A stretch of 64,000 bases of DNA from Crambe crambe. Its lineage: Eukaryota > Porifera > Demospongiae > Poecilosclerida > Crambeidae. Location: assembly GCA_963924555.1 (NCBI GenBank), contig OZ004596.1, positions 4,226,139 through 4,290,138 on the forward strand, in the 5' to 3' direction. Shown one piece after another: positions 55,101 to 64,000 of this stretch. How positions within the stretch are numbered: the first letter of the stretch is position 1; every line of letters starts with the position of its first letter. A program made the position numbers and the translations under genes. The notes below the pieces were generated by a model that was not told the origin of the DNA, ran no database searches, and was given only the letters and a program-made list of their open reading frames with translations.

Positions 55101-55772
55101 TGGAGCGAGTGATGAACGGTTTGATTTTAACTTGTACCCTTCTAGGTCTACACTCCAAAATGCCCTGTGTCATGCAATAGAAGCATATGCTCCAATTGGT
55201 GGATCGTAGGTGCTAGGCTTATCTATAGGCACTAGACTTATCTAAGTGGATTGTTGTAGGCACTAGACTTATTTAAGTGCTGGTAAGTACTACACTGCAA
55301 AAAGAAATGTGTAAAAACAACCCATTTTTAGGTTATCTGAGTTGCAAATTGGAACTCAGATAACCTAAAAATGGGTTGTTTTTACACATTTCTTTTTGTA
55401 GTGTACAGCTTTCTATGCATGCAGCTGCCTGCCACTTACATCATTCAACAGCAAAGATCTGAAGCACATTATGAATTAGCTCTGAGCCATAGGAATACTA
55501 TACTTGCTTCTTGCGTGCTTGCTGTCAAAATTCACTGCCGGCATGCCCTAGTAGTTTGAGGGGCGTGGTGTCATTTTTGGGGGTGATGGCCCCCAACTCG
55601 ATTGCAAAATTTGTTTCCTACCCCTCTGTTAATAATAGCTATTGTCATTGGGTGGATTTCTAGCTCTAATGGGAACTATACCCTACTATTATATACATAG
55701 CATAGATGAGATAGATCATAGCTAGCTAAGTTGACTCGCTATGATCTTACTTGGATCCTCTGATTCCGACAT
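37191..55772 (-). CDS. HELZ2-like giant protein, copy B: death domain, X domain, helicases, RNB, ZU5, death domain
   Basis: Gene-level entry. The start is well supported: ATG at 55770-55772 (exon 55751-55772, MSESEDP), exon 54973-54999 and exon 54614-54904 (death domain), then 53828-53899, 52920-53642 (unassigned 241-residue domain), a 44-nt exon near 52620-52665, and 51782-52044 into helicase module 1. These join in frame with consistent phases. The rest parallels copy A: helicases 1 and 2, RNB, helicase 3, ZU5, UPA-like and death domain. The CCCH zinc-finger exon of copy A is missing from the equivalent place. The large exon is open and I found no frame-breaking change, so this paralogue also looks functional. 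Confidence 0.82.
37200..37470 (-). CDS. Copy B C-terminal death-domain exon
   Basis: LGQALGLFPATMHRM, SIHMDMANAWLMMQDYVM, PTWRELAKGLQ and LRLYGHIRKIQ. It differs from copy A at about 8 of 67 residues. A 4-base difference just after the exon gives a different run-on to the stop (GTCN), which suggests the region after IQ is either spliced out or unconstrained. Confidence 0.75.
38104..38471. mobile_element. hAT-like MITE inserted only in copy B
   Basis: The ends CAGTGGCGGATCTAGGG and the complement of ATCCTGGATCCGCCCCTG are imperfect inverted repeats of the CAGGGGCGGATCCAGG type common in animal hAT MITEs. TATAG flanks both sides (38099-38103 and 38472-38476). Copy A at about 12778-12790 has the empty site with one TATAG. 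It is non-coding and postdates the duplication. Confidence 0.85.
38560..39130 (-). CDS. Copy B UPA-like exons
   Basis: Counterparts of 12856-13425 with almost the same sequence (MSDFPPRIQITFSPN, LTLRVIGLDEECTF), with three exons between ZU5 and the terminal linker. The only coding change I noticed is V to I beside the PPP. Confidence 0.55.
39180..39674 (-). CDS. Copy B ZU5-domain exon
   Basis: 495 nt, identical in length to copy A, with one residue changed (R to K in FSRRKIRG). It has the same GLSIVIPEGS and INFSWW motifs. Upstream intron sequence has gained about 17 bases at 39692-39708 relative to copy A. Confidence 0.75.
39810..42020 (-). CDS. Copy B helicase module 3 (multi-exon)
   Basis: Same exon series as copy A. 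Motifs QGPP|GTGKSVIG, CIIDECGMASEPE, AILIGDHMQLQPV, QYRM, SITESQGDEYGIV and NVGITRSKYGLVIIG are all conserved. Only scattered changes are seen (for example K to R and V to F near RIYSRVFERK). Confidence 0.85.
42049..42991. repeat. Composite foldback element in the RNB/helicase-3 intron, copy B
   Basis: Near-identical to 16338-17291, except that about 12 bases (ACTACCCGAGGT) are missing from the left arm of the internal small foldback near 42898. Confidence 0.7.
43320..46974 (-). CDS. Copy B large exon: end of helicase 2 plus RNB domain
   Basis: 3,655 nt, one codon shorter than copy A (one Ser of VSSYSEV lost). It holds FNTAITRSRSLVVAVG, FTIDSKEAQNLDDALSI (Asn codon 45737-45739) and YTHFTSPLRRYVDIEVQRMI. 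By my hand count there are about 18 residue differences from copy A in the first 315 residues but only about 7 in the remaining 910. Confidence 0.9.
47160..48655 (-). CDS. Copy B helicase module 2, N-terminal exons
   Basis: The main exon at 47650-48655 has AGPFGTGKTRLLA, DILIDEGAQTREPE and IVIAGDHCQ. The next exon (about 47168-47586) has VGPRLLVLGDKAQNNGLG and NYRCHSGILMLPSSLYY. Roughly 35 of 311 residues differ from copy A, concentrated ahead of Walker A and between motifs Ia and II. Confidence 0.87.
48710..49480 (-). CDS. Copy B linker exons with in-frame 14-residue repeats
   Basis: As in copy A, a Lys/Glu-rich exon with VENYKEKFHHLLCHEEEEHA (about 48710-48965) and a Ser/Thr-rich exon (about 49130-49475). 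In copy B the latter is expanded by a 42-bp minisatellite coding ASGRPVVRPPAMHA units. Confidence 0.65.
49153..49362 (-). repeat. 42-bp coding minisatellite, about 4-5 units
   Basis: The unit on the plus strand is TCTACCAGAAGCAGCATGCA plus TAGCAGGGGGTCTCACGACAGG (42 bp). Units differ at a few bases. Copy A has only the two boundary half-units (SGRLINYAASGIPVVTQ), so the array expanded in copy B. Confidence 0.85.
49535..51598 (-). CDS. Copy B helicase module 1 (four exons)
   Basis: Main exon 50563-51598, then about 50097-50504, about 49959-50040 and about 49535-49907. Motifs DGSFGTGKTRLLA, HILLDEGSQTREPE, IVIAGDSNQ, NYRCHPDIMKIPNQLFY and VLTRAKSLVVVVG are conserved. Copy B has three additional residues (IDS) ahead of QHVDKLL. 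Confidence 0.88.
51782..52044 (-). CDS. Copy B Pro-rich exon with helicase cap
   Basis: 263 nt, entering in phase 0 and leaving in phase 2. IPGIAQQQPFQPYLLMAHPS, then ERYPEQFGKRIKKVLNLVTI and FNYKKKFYNLICWEEKTHID. It is slightly shorter than copy A in the Pro-rich part. Confidence 0.7.
52368..52481. repeat. Three direct repeats of 38 bp
   Basis: The unit ACTTTGTGGTAAACATTACA plus GCTTCCTCCTAGCTACAT is present three times without spacers. It belongs to a dispersed intron family also seen at about 54420 and 32390. Confidence 0.8.
52920..53642 (-). CDS. Copy B unassigned 241-residue domain exon
   Basis: One exon of 723 nt, phase 1 to 1. It reads AIIPRFPFLKTENLTEEEKD, then LSGYWSFFDFELLHALIKGF, CSEDLQQEFNNYELDFKHYC, ERRLCEVPADSF, and later LLDIEEGCIELIYITLHEIN and GVLKIYVKKD. 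The first half is probably helical and the second half alpha/beta with alternating strands. I recall similar modules in other sponge proteins next to death or NACHT domains, but know no family name and assign no function. It is absent from copy A. Confidence 0.65.
53828..53899 (-). CDS. Copy B 72-nt linker exon
   Basis: Phase 1 to 1; reads VESQSSPQHASLIVPSQLEI then GSK. It has a good acceptor (CTTCCAG|) and donor (|GTCAGAT). It keeps the frame between the death domain and the 241-residue domain. Confidence 0.6.
54614..55772 (-). CDS. Copy B first three exons: start codon and N-terminal death domain
   Basis: Exons 55751-55772, 54973-54999 and 54614-54904 splice to MSESEDPSTGVSTILLVEDD, RDDIMEELKNVSARSAEIGG, then LRSNVLDGIRRQ, AMEKVIMEWLHKNY, GRPTWKALVQAVF and AEAERIALRHK. 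The WLHKNY and PTWKALVQAV helices identify a death domain. Three short exons joining without a stop gives good support for the start. It is of a different death-domain subtype from that at 33507-33861. Confidence 0.72.
55293..55403. mobile_element. 111-bp near-perfect hairpin MITE
   Basis: CACTGCAAAAAGAAATGTGT, AAAAACAACCCATTTTTAGG and TTATCTGAGTT return as the complement after a few bases, ending TTTTTGTAGTG. TA flanks each side (55291-55292 and 55404-55405), as for Tc1/mariner-type target sites. It lies in intron 1 of the copy B gene. Confidence 0.8.
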
Positions 55773-55974
55773 TATTGATCTATAATGTAATGGCGATAAA
55801 CAACGGTATTTAAATGGGTATATTCATGGCTTACTACAGCTAAAAGTTCTCAGTTCATCACACGCCTCCAATCCATTTGTACTTGTAGGGAGGGGCGCGG
55901 CTCAGGTGATAATAATTTTTATTAAAATAAATTAATTGTGGCTACATTACACTGCATGAGTATAAAAAATAAAA

Positions 55975-58900
55975 TTAAGATGCTGTGATATTCCCAGAAT
56001 CAGCACACAGAGTTCCATTGATCACTTCAGTTGGGAAGTGATTGAGTCCAAAGATTGGTACAGCCACAATGTTCAGGGCCAAGCTCACTATTCCAACACA
56101 CAGAATGTTCATCGCAATACCTGTGAAAACCTGTACAATGTACAGCTAATGAGTAATACACTGATGGCATTGCTAATCTGCAGTTTTGATGGTAGGTTCA
56201 GTGTTCAATTGGACGGCTCAATAATATTAATATGTATAATTTTTATCACTTGGACGATCAAAAGATTAAATTGAGACTCACATAAGTAGCTACGTACCCA
56301 TGACATAATATAGATTGCAGTGTTTTTAGTTATTGCTTGAGAGAAGAAATTCCATATAAAGAGCCCTCTACACATCTCTATATAGTACTTACCATGTTGT
56401 AAACTTTGAGATAACCATAAGAGAATGCTATAGCATTGGGTGGTGTGGCCACTGGCACCATGAAAGCATAAGAAGCCGACACAGTTGCTGGAAGCATCAA
56501 GTAGAGAGGGTGAATGCAGAGGCTGGTGCCCTGCATGTCAGTGTGGAAGATGAGACATTATGCAGTATACAAATAACAGTATAGATTTTACTGATGTGCT
56601 CATTAACTTAGGGTTCTCCTTTATGACTTTGCATATCATTTTGCAAATGGGACATGGGGTACAGTGGAACCTCCAAATAATGGACACACTATCCTTTTGT
56701 CCTTTGTAGAGAGGTTGTCCTCTTTTGTATAGCGTGTATACAGAATGATTGTCCTTTTTTTTTTTTTTTTGGAATGTCCTTCATTGGAGGTTCTACTGTA
56801 TACATCTAGCATTATTGTTCAATTCAGTGATCTGAAAAGGCAAATCTCGTATTACAGTCAAACACTTATATATCGGAGAGTGTTGCATGGCCAGCCCTGC
56901 CCCATAGAGAGTATGTATCTTACTAGTGTCCTAAGGATAGGTAAGAAGAGAGTTGCAGTGGCTACATTGGAGACGAACTCTGTTACTCCAGCAACAATGA
57001 CCGAAATGCACAGGGCAATGGCTGCTCGAGGAACACTCTCAAATAGAATCAGCTTGTGCCCTATCCACTCACTCAAACCAGACACCTGCATTGATATTGA
57101 AGTGTGTTACATAAGACCTTCTAATTTTACTCACTTCTGCAGCCTCAGCAATGGCAAATCCAGATCCCAACAAGATGATCACATTCCAAGGGAGTTTTTG
57201 CTGTATGGTGTCCCAGTCCAGAAGACGAGGGGAAGACCCTGCCTTCAACACGTCTGTATGATAATATATCACATGATCAAAGGTCCTACCAAAATGGAAA
57301 TGCTAATCATGTTTGGATACTGCTCAGGATACTTATATCACTCACTTTTCCATGAGCAGCAACAAGGCTCTGAGGGAATCAAGAACAGAAGAAACACGAT
57401 AGTCAAAACTGCTGTAGAATCACTAACATAGCTGCACATCATAGTAAAAAGACCAAATGTTTACCACATAAGATGAGATACAACCACCTCTACAAAGATT
57501 CTAGAGCCACAGATAACACATCACCAGTTTACCCATGGTGTTTCCTTCCTCCACCCATATGCACCTACATGGAGCTTCCCTTATATAGCTACTTACATGT
57601 TATTTCCCTCCTCTCTGAAAATGATGCCCCAGCCTGGAATGAAACGTGGATCTCTGAATAACCACAGAAGGATCAGAATAACAAACATCACCAACACCAG
57701 CACCTCAGCATATCTGCAAGGGATTGTTGCATGATGCATTATCGAACTTTATGGAATAGAGCTGGTGGTCACTGGTCATTTCCCGATCCTTTCATTGAAA
57801 TGGCTGACTGGGTATGGGGTGTCCAGCCAAAATTTCACCAATTTTTGCTCGTGTCCAGTCAAACTGGGCTTCTCTGTTCCCAGACCCTGGATCACTTGGT
57901 ACCATCCTACTCACCTTATACGACCTAATTTCTTATACTGTTTCTTGATGACTGCTTTTGCCTTTTGACTGTTAAAATGATATACTTGTTGCTTGAATAT
58001 CACTCTCTTTAGCCACCTAAAGCTATAAAAAAAATCAAAACTTTCTATGATATTGCCAGTTATAGCCTCATACATACACAGGCCTGGGTATGAGATTAGC
58101 AAGGTACAGGTGGGGGTGGGGCAATATCCTTTTCCGCCCCACAAGATGACTAACCCACAGCATACAACTATACATACATACCTGTCATCACAGAACAAGA
58201 TTGAAAGGTAGAGCCAGGATATGGCCAGAGCAAGTATCATAGCTGGAGTAGCAAACACAAACCATAAGCCGAAATTCACTCCCAAGTCCCTGCGATTTTA
58301 ATCAAAAATAAGCATGGTTATCTCATATGGAAGTCGTGTACGAATCATGTACTGTTTGTGTGGTTATTAAACCAACCGAGCAAGTCCTGCAAGGACGATA
58401 TTAGGTCCAGTTCCGGTGAGAGTCCCTGTTCCTCCAATATTTGCTGAGTAAGCAACTCCAAGCATCAAACACTTGGCCAATCGGTTGAACCTCTTGTCAG
58501 CTGATGGAGCTGATGTAAGTGCTTCACTGTTAGTGTCACTACTATGCAATGACTCATCAGCTTTCTGCTTAATCGAAACAACACCACTTGCAGTGTCAGG
58601 TTTATCTTCACTATCTCTCTCTACAGCTTCTTCATGAATAGTGATACTTCCTCCATTGGTGAGAACCATCCGGTCATCTTCAGGATTTCTTTCATTCATA
58701 GTCTCATATTTCTTTGTGTACGAAACTGTTATTACCTCATCACTGGAAGCTCTAGTTTCTCCCAGTACGGCAGAGTTTGGTGATAATTCTGTCTCCTCCC
58801 TGATCTCAAGGAGCACAGCTTGGGCTATTGGGAGCATCATGGCTGCAGTGGCAGTGTTGCTTATCCACATGGAGAGAAAAGCTGTGGTACACATGAATCC

Positions 58901-60158
58901 TAGTAACAACCTGTGTGTGGTAAATATCACTCATACTACATGTACTGAGAGAAAACTTTTGGCCAGTGATTACTATAATGTGGAATAATACACAGGGATT
59001 TTTTAGATTCTGGTGAAGGGGCAAATTAACAAGGCATTTGAAATGGCTATTGAACTTGAGTCCAGCTTGGGGGGGGGGGGGGGGGGGGGGGGGGCAACAG
59101 TATTTTAAAGGGGGCACCTAGGAAAAAAAAAACACCCAATGATTGTTGTAAGTCTTACCACTTTGGTTTGGATCCAACCAGCATCAAGACCAAGAGAGCA
59201 ATCCTCTTGTGAAGATTCCACTTCTCAATGGCCAGGGCCATCATCAAGCCACCCACAAAGAGCATGTTGCTGTCCTTGAGGTAGTTCCTGGCAGTGTCAT
59301 TGGCAGAGAGCACACCAAGAACAGGAAAGAGGATGAGTGGAAGAAGAGCCGTGATAGCAATGGGGACTACTTCGGTCACCCAGTACACAGCTATGATGAT
59401 GATGGCATACATTGCTTTGGACTCCTACAATACAATAATAAACAACTGCTACCACTCCACCATGATTTTTAATGTATTGTCAAAATGCCAATCAAGTAAG
59501 GATCTGTACATACAACATGGCATGTACATACGGTAAAGTGGGATAATTCTGAATAGCAGGGTAAGTTCAAATATTTCTGAGACTTCTCAGCTCAAAGTTG
59601 GATAATATAATCTACTATGACTAGCTCATAAGCTTGAACCATTCGTAATTATCCCACCGTTTGGAATTATCCCACTTAGCATGCATGTAGCTATTATGTG
59701 GAGACATGTATCATTATCATAAGGTAAGGTTCTCACTCACTTGTGTCTTCCACACGAGAGGTAGCCAGAGGAAAATCAGGGGAGGAAGAATAACCACTAT
59801 GGTCTTCCACCAGCTCTTCAGGAATTTAGTCACTGGATGCTGTTTACATCGACTACACTTGGATACTGTCTTGGCAACAGCAGCACCTGTGTCTGCACAA
59901 AAATCAAGTACAGATGCCAGATATGTATGCTACTATACTAGCTTGCTCTGTGCATATGTGGTGGCCTCATAACAACTCTTATACTAATACAGCATTGTGC
60001 CTACCTCCATTTTGAGAGGGTGATGAAAGGTCGTCTTCAGTCTCCGTTTCTAAAAGAGACTGGTGAGCAAGAAGCGCTTCAGTATCAGCTACGGAGCTCT
60101 CTGGACGGTTCTCCCTGTCACTACTCCTCTCTATCTGTGTACTCACTCTGTCAACCAT
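55975..60158 (-). CDS. SLC13-type sodium-coupled anion/carboxylate symporter
   Basis: Multi-exon membrane transporter of the DASS/SLC13 family, which co-transports sodium with sulfate or di- and tricarboxylates across the plasma membrane. The first exon (60006-60158) is a charged cytoplasmic N-terminus ([20 protein letters not shown]). Later exons carry [20 protein letters not shown] and [20 protein letters not shown] (about 59158-59427), the first SNT motif [14 protein letters not shown] and the family signature [18 protein letters not shown] (about 58376-58915), [15 protein letters not shown] (57137-57255), the second SNT-like motif [15 protein letters not shown] (about 56930-57086), [19 protein letters not shown] (about 56395-56531) and a C-terminus ending DSGNITAS at 55975. 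A long hydrophilic loop lies between the first SNT motif and ANIGG. It appears intact. Confidence 0.88.
59069..59094. repeat. Poly-G tract in an SLC13 intron
   Basis: An uninterrupted run of about 26 G residues. It is prone to assembly error and could form a quadruplex. Confidence 0.7.
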
Positions 60159-60307
60159 TTTATTCAAGGTCAAAGGTCAATGGAAACCGCGAAATTTGAA
60201 GCTCGAAACTGCAGGTGTCAGCTGTATCTCTTCTGAGGCCCTCATGCTCAGTAGATGCTAAGATGCAATTTTTGTAAGAAAAGGACTTTTTAAACACTCT
60301 GAGTGAA
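60159..60307. promoter_or_regulatory. Shared divergent promoter, SLC13 / BRIP1-like
   Basis: The two start codons (60158 minus and 60308 plus) are 149 bases apart, so both promoters must overlap here or lie in the other gene. I see no clear TATA box. The assignment is from gene arrangement only. Confidence 0.5.
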
Positions 60308-63300
60308 ATGGCGATGTGTAGACCTAAAGAGCAGTTGGAGTTTCCAATTGGTGGCGTGATGATAAAATTCCCTTTCAACCCTTACCCTCCACAGAAAGCA
60401 ATGATGTTTAAGGTACGTTAAGGTTCGCAGCAAGGTCTGCAGCAGCCACACCAGTATATGCATTTAAGTTTTGAAATACATGTCAAAAGCTTACTGCATT
60501 CCTGTTTATATTCCTATTAATGCACACCACTGTTGTGATTTTGTATACTCTAGATAGTAAAGGCTCTGAATAGTCGTACAAATGCACTTTTGGAAAGCCC
60601 AACTGGGAGTGGAAAAAGTCTTGCTTTGCTTTGTTCAGCACTAGCCTGGCAGAAACAAGAGTGTCGTAAGTGCCATTCATATTAATGTAGTTAGGGGTGT
60701 GGATTCCACTGTTAGTAACAGCCCATTTACTGATACTTTTGTGCCATATTTTTTTTTGAAGTAAAAGGTATATATAAACCATATCTCTGCAGGGACAATT
60801 GCACACAAAGAAGTTCAAGATCGCTTAGAAGGTAAGTCATGTAAATATGTCCGGGTATAGTACGCTGTTCTGTAGTATATAGCTAATTGCTAGAAGTTCA
60901 CTGATCTTTGTAATGTAATAGCTGCAAAGGCTTCAACCTGTACATGTGAATGTCATGTCAAGAAGGAGCCACCTTCCAGCAGCACCTCTGCCTTTACTTC
61001 TTCCACCATCCCAGTTTGTTCCAAGTCACCTGATAAAAAACACACTTCACCTATCACCATAGATCTCACTTTAGATAACTCCCAGGAAAAGACTCTTCAG
61101 AATACCAGCATGACTTCTCCCATATCTTCAAGCAAGATTTCTCCTACCAAGCTCTCAATTGCTTCATTGCCACAAAGCAATCCAAATCAGATTTCTCAGC
61201 TTCCTTCAGTGTCACAAAATGACTCAAATCAGGTTCCTCTTTGCAAATCCTCATCCATTGCACAGCCTTTTTCAATGCCACAAAGCAGTTCAAATCAGGT
61301 TCCTCCCTCCACTAAGTTCTCTATTACTGAACTCCCTTCATTATTGCCATCTGAATCAGTAAAGGATGGTAGTCTTCTTATTGGAATGCATCAACCAATT
61401 CCACAAGTAAGAAATGAATCTCAAGTAGGCACATCTAGTTTGACAGGCTCATCCTGCTGCAAGTCTCCCGACAAGGAGAATTCAATAGTACAGGAGGATA
61501 AGACAGTTGTAAAAGCTGAGGCAGGAGATGTGTCCAAAGAAAACAAGGGAAAGGGCAAAACTACCAATGAAGATGATGACTTCAAACCTTCAAAGAAGCG
61601 GTATAGGAAACCAGCAAAAGCTGCAGCTGGACCAGTAAGTATTGATTGTACTGCATGTTCAATCCACAACTGTGGAGATTAGTATAAGCTACCAGCATTA
61701 GACAGCTTTGAGTTTTGATAGAATTATAGTGACATCTTCCCCAGAAAACCAAAAAACCTAAGAAAGGAATTGTGTACGAGAATGCTAGTGACAATGATAA
61801 TAGCGAGAAGGAGGAACACCCAGAATTGGCTCCCGACAGCAATGGCCAGGCCCAGTGGAGAATGGAGTTCAATGCACCTGGGGGTATGGCACCCAGTATT
61901 GGAATACCACAGAGCCAGATTATGGACACAGGTAATGTCCAAAGTAAGGGCCATTCAGCATGATTAACACTGCCATACAGTAAGGCAAAACTATTGAAAA
62001 CCTTTCAGGTGCTGTAAGTGTGGATAGCACTCAATCTGGGAATGCAGCCACTCCCCCTTCTGCTCCTGCCGATGTCTCCACTTCCAAATTGGAGCTTATT
62101 TCCCCTGTCTTGCCGATGAAGTGTTCTCAGTGTGCTTGTGCAGCCGCTGCAGCGAAGCCTTCCAAATCACCAGATTCAGATCGCGTTAAACGGTATCTTA
62201 TTTACGTAGAATGCTGTAATCCAGGTATGAAATTACTGGGTTGGGAGAGACAGGTTTATTTTGACAGGACCTACCTATGTAATATGAACCAGCAAGTAGG
62301 GTGCAAGGAACTTATAGTTAATCATATAGCAATATCTGATAATGACTATACATATTCATTTCAGTCTAGGGTACCCCAAGATCTTCTTTGCTACAAGAAC
62401 TCATAAGCAGATTTCCCAGATATCACGCGAGTTGGGGAAAACAGCCTATAGTAGCACTCGGTACGTATTAATCATTCAGCAGTATGTATGCACACTTCAA
62501 TAGCCTCTTTGTTGTTTGTTTGTTTGTTGTTGTTGTTGTTTATTACCAATCTTTCAGTATGTGCATTTTGGCCAGTCGGGAACACACATGTATACACCCT
62601 GATGTCTCCAAGTCAAAGAACAAAAATGATGAATGTAAGAAGCTTTTGGAATACGATTCAGTAAGTCAAATAATGTAGTTCATTATATATAGAGGTTCAG
62701 CCTTTACTTGTCATTGGTCCTGTGGTATATACGATGTGTATACCTATCCTGAAAATCTTATTGAGCCCTTTAACTCTACATTGGAATGGTTCCTAAACAG
62801 TCTTCATGAATGCTCTTTCATAGGGTGTGTCATGTCCTTATTTTCATCGAGTTCATCAAAAACTTGGATCTCAGGCTCAGGTGGTCCAGCAGGGCTTAAC
62901 CACTGCTTGGGACATTGAAGATTTGGTCCACGTTGGGAAGAGAGTGAAGGTGGAGTTGGCAATTTCCTTTTCCTAGTGAAGAGAAATGCATGTTGCATGC
63001 TATGTGTAATCACAGGCATGTCCATATTTTGCCACCCGAGGCCTCGTGGAGGAGGCAGATATCATCTTTTGTCCTTACAACTATCTTGTTGATCCAATGA
63101 TCAGGGAACAGGTGAGATGATAATATTGAGTCACACTTTCACCATCCACCAATAGGTCAAAGTCCTTGTGCTTAGTAAAATCCTCCAAAGTAGAAGGAAC
63201 TCACTCCAAAAAAATTACGGTCAAAGTCCTTGTGGTTACTTTGTAAAAATCTAAAGGTAGCCCTCACTCCAAGTTCAGGTCTTTGCCACTCCATAGAAGA

Positions 63301-64000
63301 TACATATTCTATTAGCAGGGATATAGATCAAAGCTATCCTTTTTATTTAGCATTAATTTTTTTCCCTTCATTATGTGATTCCCTGTCACGTCATAGATGT
63401 TGATTGATCTTCAGAACAAGGTGATTATCCTTGATGAGGCCCATAACATTGAGGATTGTGCTCGGGATGCTGCCAGTCTAACCATCAACTCTGAAGAGCT
63501 GGCAGAAGTCACCAAGGAAATCAATGATATAGGTACATGGTACATAAACCTGCTTTGCTACATCGCATCTCCAAGGAAGCATCCTTGTTCCAATAGTATT
63601 TAGTCTTTTCCTAGTATTTATAAAAAGTTGTAGTATCTATGTTGTTGTTTTTTTTGTTGTTTTTTTTTTGTTTTGTTTTTTTGTTGTTTTTTTTTCACAT
63701 ACACTTCTTTTTTCTTTTTTTTTCTTTTCTTTTTTTTTACACAGTGCCATACTGTACTACATATGTACAGGCATACCATCATTTGAATGCTTTGGTGAGT
63801 AGTACATACAAGACATGCAAGTGTACCATGGATCTTCCTTGCAGATAAAGGCCATTATTCGTTGGGTAGATATCACTGCAAAGACACTGCCTGCACGGGG
63901 TTATGAACAGGCTTATGGTGTGTGGAACGGGCAAGACTTCCTCCCTGTTCTCGATAAAGAGTTTGGCATTAACCCTCTTACTCTGACGACGTATAAGGTA
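60308..64000 (+). CDS. BRIP1: BRIP1/FANCJ-type Fe-S DNA helicase, 5' part (runs off the window)
   Basis: XPD-family 5'-3' DNA helicase acting in Fanconi/BRCA interstrand crosslink repair in the nucleus. The start exon (60308-60412) reads [20 protein letters not shown]. Exon 60554-60665 has Walker A ([20 protein letters not shown]). Exon 4 (about 60921-61632) is an unusually long Ser/Pro/Gln-rich insertion. Later exons give [20 protein letters not shown] (about 62377), [52 protein letters not shown] and [17 protein letters not shown] (DEAH box, about 63421-63460). The four Cys of the iron-sulfur cluster region can be placed in HTC, DEC, SCPY and ACPY. The last exon begins at about 63846 and continues past 64000, so motifs IV-VI are outside. 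Confidence 0.88.
63640..63740. repeat. T-rich low-complexity intron tract
   Basis: Repeated runs of T broken by G or C, inside a BRIP1-like intron. No other signal. Confidence 0.7.

Noticed and set aside
1-64000. Bacterial origin or symbiont contamination
   Set aside because: GT-AG introns throughout, animal-type domains (death, ZU5, SRCR, SLC13, BRIP1) and animal DNA-transposon families argue for a metazoan nuclear genome.

Overview
This is eukaryotic, metazoan-looking DNA. Exons are split by many short GT-AG introns, genes are closely packed, and the AT-rich intergenic sequence is full of TAGCTA-type words and foldback repeats. The abundance of death-domain modules, compact introns and repeat style suggest a demosponge (Amphimedon-like). 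That assignment is inference from style, not a database match.

Layout. (1) 1-11 kb is mobile-element territory: a foldback repeat, a retrotransposon-derived ORF relic, a RecQ helicase fragment, a small Cys-rich protein, and a piggyBac transposase gene whose intron holds a TTAA-rich 40-bp satellite. (2) 11-36 kb (minus strand) is gene copy A, a giant HELZ2-like protein. It contains a CCCH zinc finger, three UPF1-like SF1 helicase modules, an RNB (RNase II/R) exoribonuclease domain, and a C-terminal ZU5, UPA-like and death-domain tail. An N-terminal death-domain exon probably belongs to it. (3) 36-56 kb (minus strand) is gene copy B, a tandem paralogue with the same helicase/RNB/ZU5/death body but a different N-terminal module set (death domain plus an uncharacterised 241-residue domain). 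(4) 56-60 kb (minus strand) is an SLC13-type sodium/anion symporter gene. (5) 60.3 kb to the window end (plus strand) is the 5' part of a BRIP1/FANCJ-type DNA helicase, head-to-head with SLC13.

The tandem unit seems to be SRCR exon - HELZ2-like gene - SLC13 3' end. A decayed SRCR exon lies at the left edge of each unit, and an SLC13 exon pseudogene lies right of copy A where intact SLC13 lies right of copy B. The two bodies are nearly identical, introns included, over about 12.8-20.4 kb versus 38.5-46.1 kb, but clearly diverged on both sides. This looks like a gene-conversion tract.

The most interesting object is the HELZ2-like pair. Vertebrate HELZ2 is an interferon-induced helicase/RNB protein. 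Here the same core, with an extra helicase module, is fused to a ZU5-UPA-death tail of the kind seen in UNC5 and PIDD1, and both paralogues probably also begin with a death domain. RNA sensing or processing coupled directly to death-fold signalling is a reasonable hypothesis, but it is inference only.
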